A stretch of DNA of 64,000 nt from contig NZ_CP045200.1 in assembly GCF_018636735.1 (NCBI RefSeq), positions 2,758,001-2,822,000 on the forward strand, written 5' to 3'. A program made the translations under genes and the position numbers. This document shows, piece after piece, positions 63,384 through 64,000 of the stretch. This DNA comes from Erythrobacter sp. 3-20A1M (GTDB lineage: Bacteria > Pseudomonadota > Alphaproteobacteria > Sphingomonadales > Sphingomonadaceae). The first letter of the stretch is position 1. Every line of letters starts with the position of its first letter. Below the pieces are notes generated by a model. It made no database searches and was not told the DNA's origin. It saw only the letters and a program-made list of their open reading frames with translations.

Positions 63384-64000
63384 ATGCGCCGACCCGATAT
63401 CCTCAATCCGCTGTTTGCCGAGGTCGAAATGCTCGACGGTGTCGGGCCGAAGCTAAAGAAGCCGCTCGACCGCCTGGGCCTCGAGCGTGTGCGCGATGTC
63501 GCGTACCATCTTCCCGAACGTTTCGTGACGCGCCGACTGGTCGATAATCTCGACGAAGCGGGGGAGGGCGAACAGATCGTGGTGCGTCTGACTCCGACCG
63601 AGCACCGGTCCAGCCGTAACCAGCGCGGGCCGTACCGTGTGCTGGCGCAGGACGCGGTCGGCAATGTGTTGGCGCTGACCTATTTCGGACGTGCCTCCTA
63701 TACCGCGAAGAAACAGCTGCCGGTTGGTGAAACCCGCTGGGTGGCGGGGAAGCTGGAGCGCTATGGCGACATGCTCCAGATCGTGCATCCCGACCATGTG
63801 CTGGAGGAAGGCGGGGCCGGGCTGCAGCGGCTGTGCGAGCCGGTCTATTCGCTGGCGGAAGGGCTGACGCAGCCGAAGGTCGCTTCGCTCGTGGCCCAGG
63901 CGATTACGCTGTTGCCCGAGCTGCCCGAATGGATCGAACCGAGCCAGTTAGAGCGCGCGGGCTGGCCGAGCTGGTCCGGCGCGCTGAAGCTGGCGCATCG
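63384..64000 (+). CDS. recG: ATP-dependent DNA helicase RecG, N-terminal part
   Basis: The first 205 codons of RecG, cut by the window end. The wedge-domain start ILNPLFAEVEMLDGVGPKLKKPLDRLGLERVRDVAYHLPERF, with the G-V-G-P-K helix-hairpin-helix, is diagnostic, followed by the OB fold (RVLAQDAVGNVLALTYF). The helicase motifs lie outside. RecG remodels stalled replication forks. ATG 63384 begins the homology. Confidence 0.93.
   Translation, partial: MRRPDILNPLFAEVEMLDGVGPKLKKPLDRLGLERVRDVAYHLPERFVTRRLVDNLDEAGEGEQIVVRLTPTEHRSSRNQRGPYRVLAQDAVGNVLALTYFGRASYTAKKQLPVGETRWVAGKLERYGDMLQIVHPDHVLEEGGAGLQRLCEPVYSLAEGLTQPKVASLVAQAITLLPELPEWIEPSQLERAGWPSWSGALKLAH

Overview
The window is about 64 kb of GC-rich alphaproteobacterial chromosome. 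It most resembles order Sphingomonadales, probably an Erythrobacter-like genus. Grounds: a PEPxxWA-type C-terminal sorting signal, a DivL-like kinase with tyrosine in place of the phospho-accepting histidine, an amgK-murU pair, an addB-addA pair, a Lys/Ala-rich TopA tail, and alphaproteobacterial gene orders (lepB-rnc-era; divL-tsaE-amgK-murU-addB-addA-trxA). Almost everything is core metabolism or information processing. I see no prophage, insertion sequence, CRISPR array or antiphage island. Coding density is very high and many genes overlap by 1-4 bases (ATGA/GTGA junctions).

Layout: 0-12.8 kb: the end of a VWA-domain protein, topA with a tiny coupled HTH-like protein, an MFS transporter, a GT-C-type membrane glycosyltransferase, lepB-rnc-era on the minus strand, then pgi, an SGNH-hydrolase lipoprotein, tspO and a lipoprotein. 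12.8-16.3 kb: an orphan PEP-CTERM protein, an MscS channel and glutathione reductase. 16.3-26.2 kb: a propionyl-CoA to succinyl-CoA cluster (pccB, mce, mutase, pccA) that also carries bioB. It is interrupted by three different palindromic intergenic repeats and a few small non-pathway genes. 26.2-28 kb: aroK-aroB, with aroB frameshifted. 28-33.5 kb: a two-gene unit of unknown function, xerD, accA and an M48 lipoprotein protease. 33.5-39.2 kb: a lone Flp pilin, mutT, tRNA-Arg, a phospholipase D-like protein with folE, a peroxiredoxin, and ahcY behind a palindromic operator candidate and a terminator-like leader. 39.3-50.6 kb: a long chain divL-tsaE-amgK-murU-addB-addA-trxA in which the first six genes overlap each other. 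50.6-64 kb: argJ with an inositol-monophosphatase-family gene, secA, a TSUP transporter, a membrane protein that terminates inside tRNA-Asn, nadK, a frameshifted EAL-domain gene, mfd, sdhE and the start of recG.

No clear-cut novel system stands out. The best leads are: (i) the ahcY leader (operator candidate plus terminator hairpin directly before the ribosome binding site); (ii) the uncharacterised membrane microprotein plus 624-residue exported protein beside xerD; (iii) the repeat-dense stretch inside the propionate cluster; (iv) the DivL-like kinase at the head of a chain joining cell-cycle signalling, wall recycling and DNA repair; (v) two single-base frameshifts (aroB and the EAL gene), both needing one restored base and therefore possibly sequence errors.
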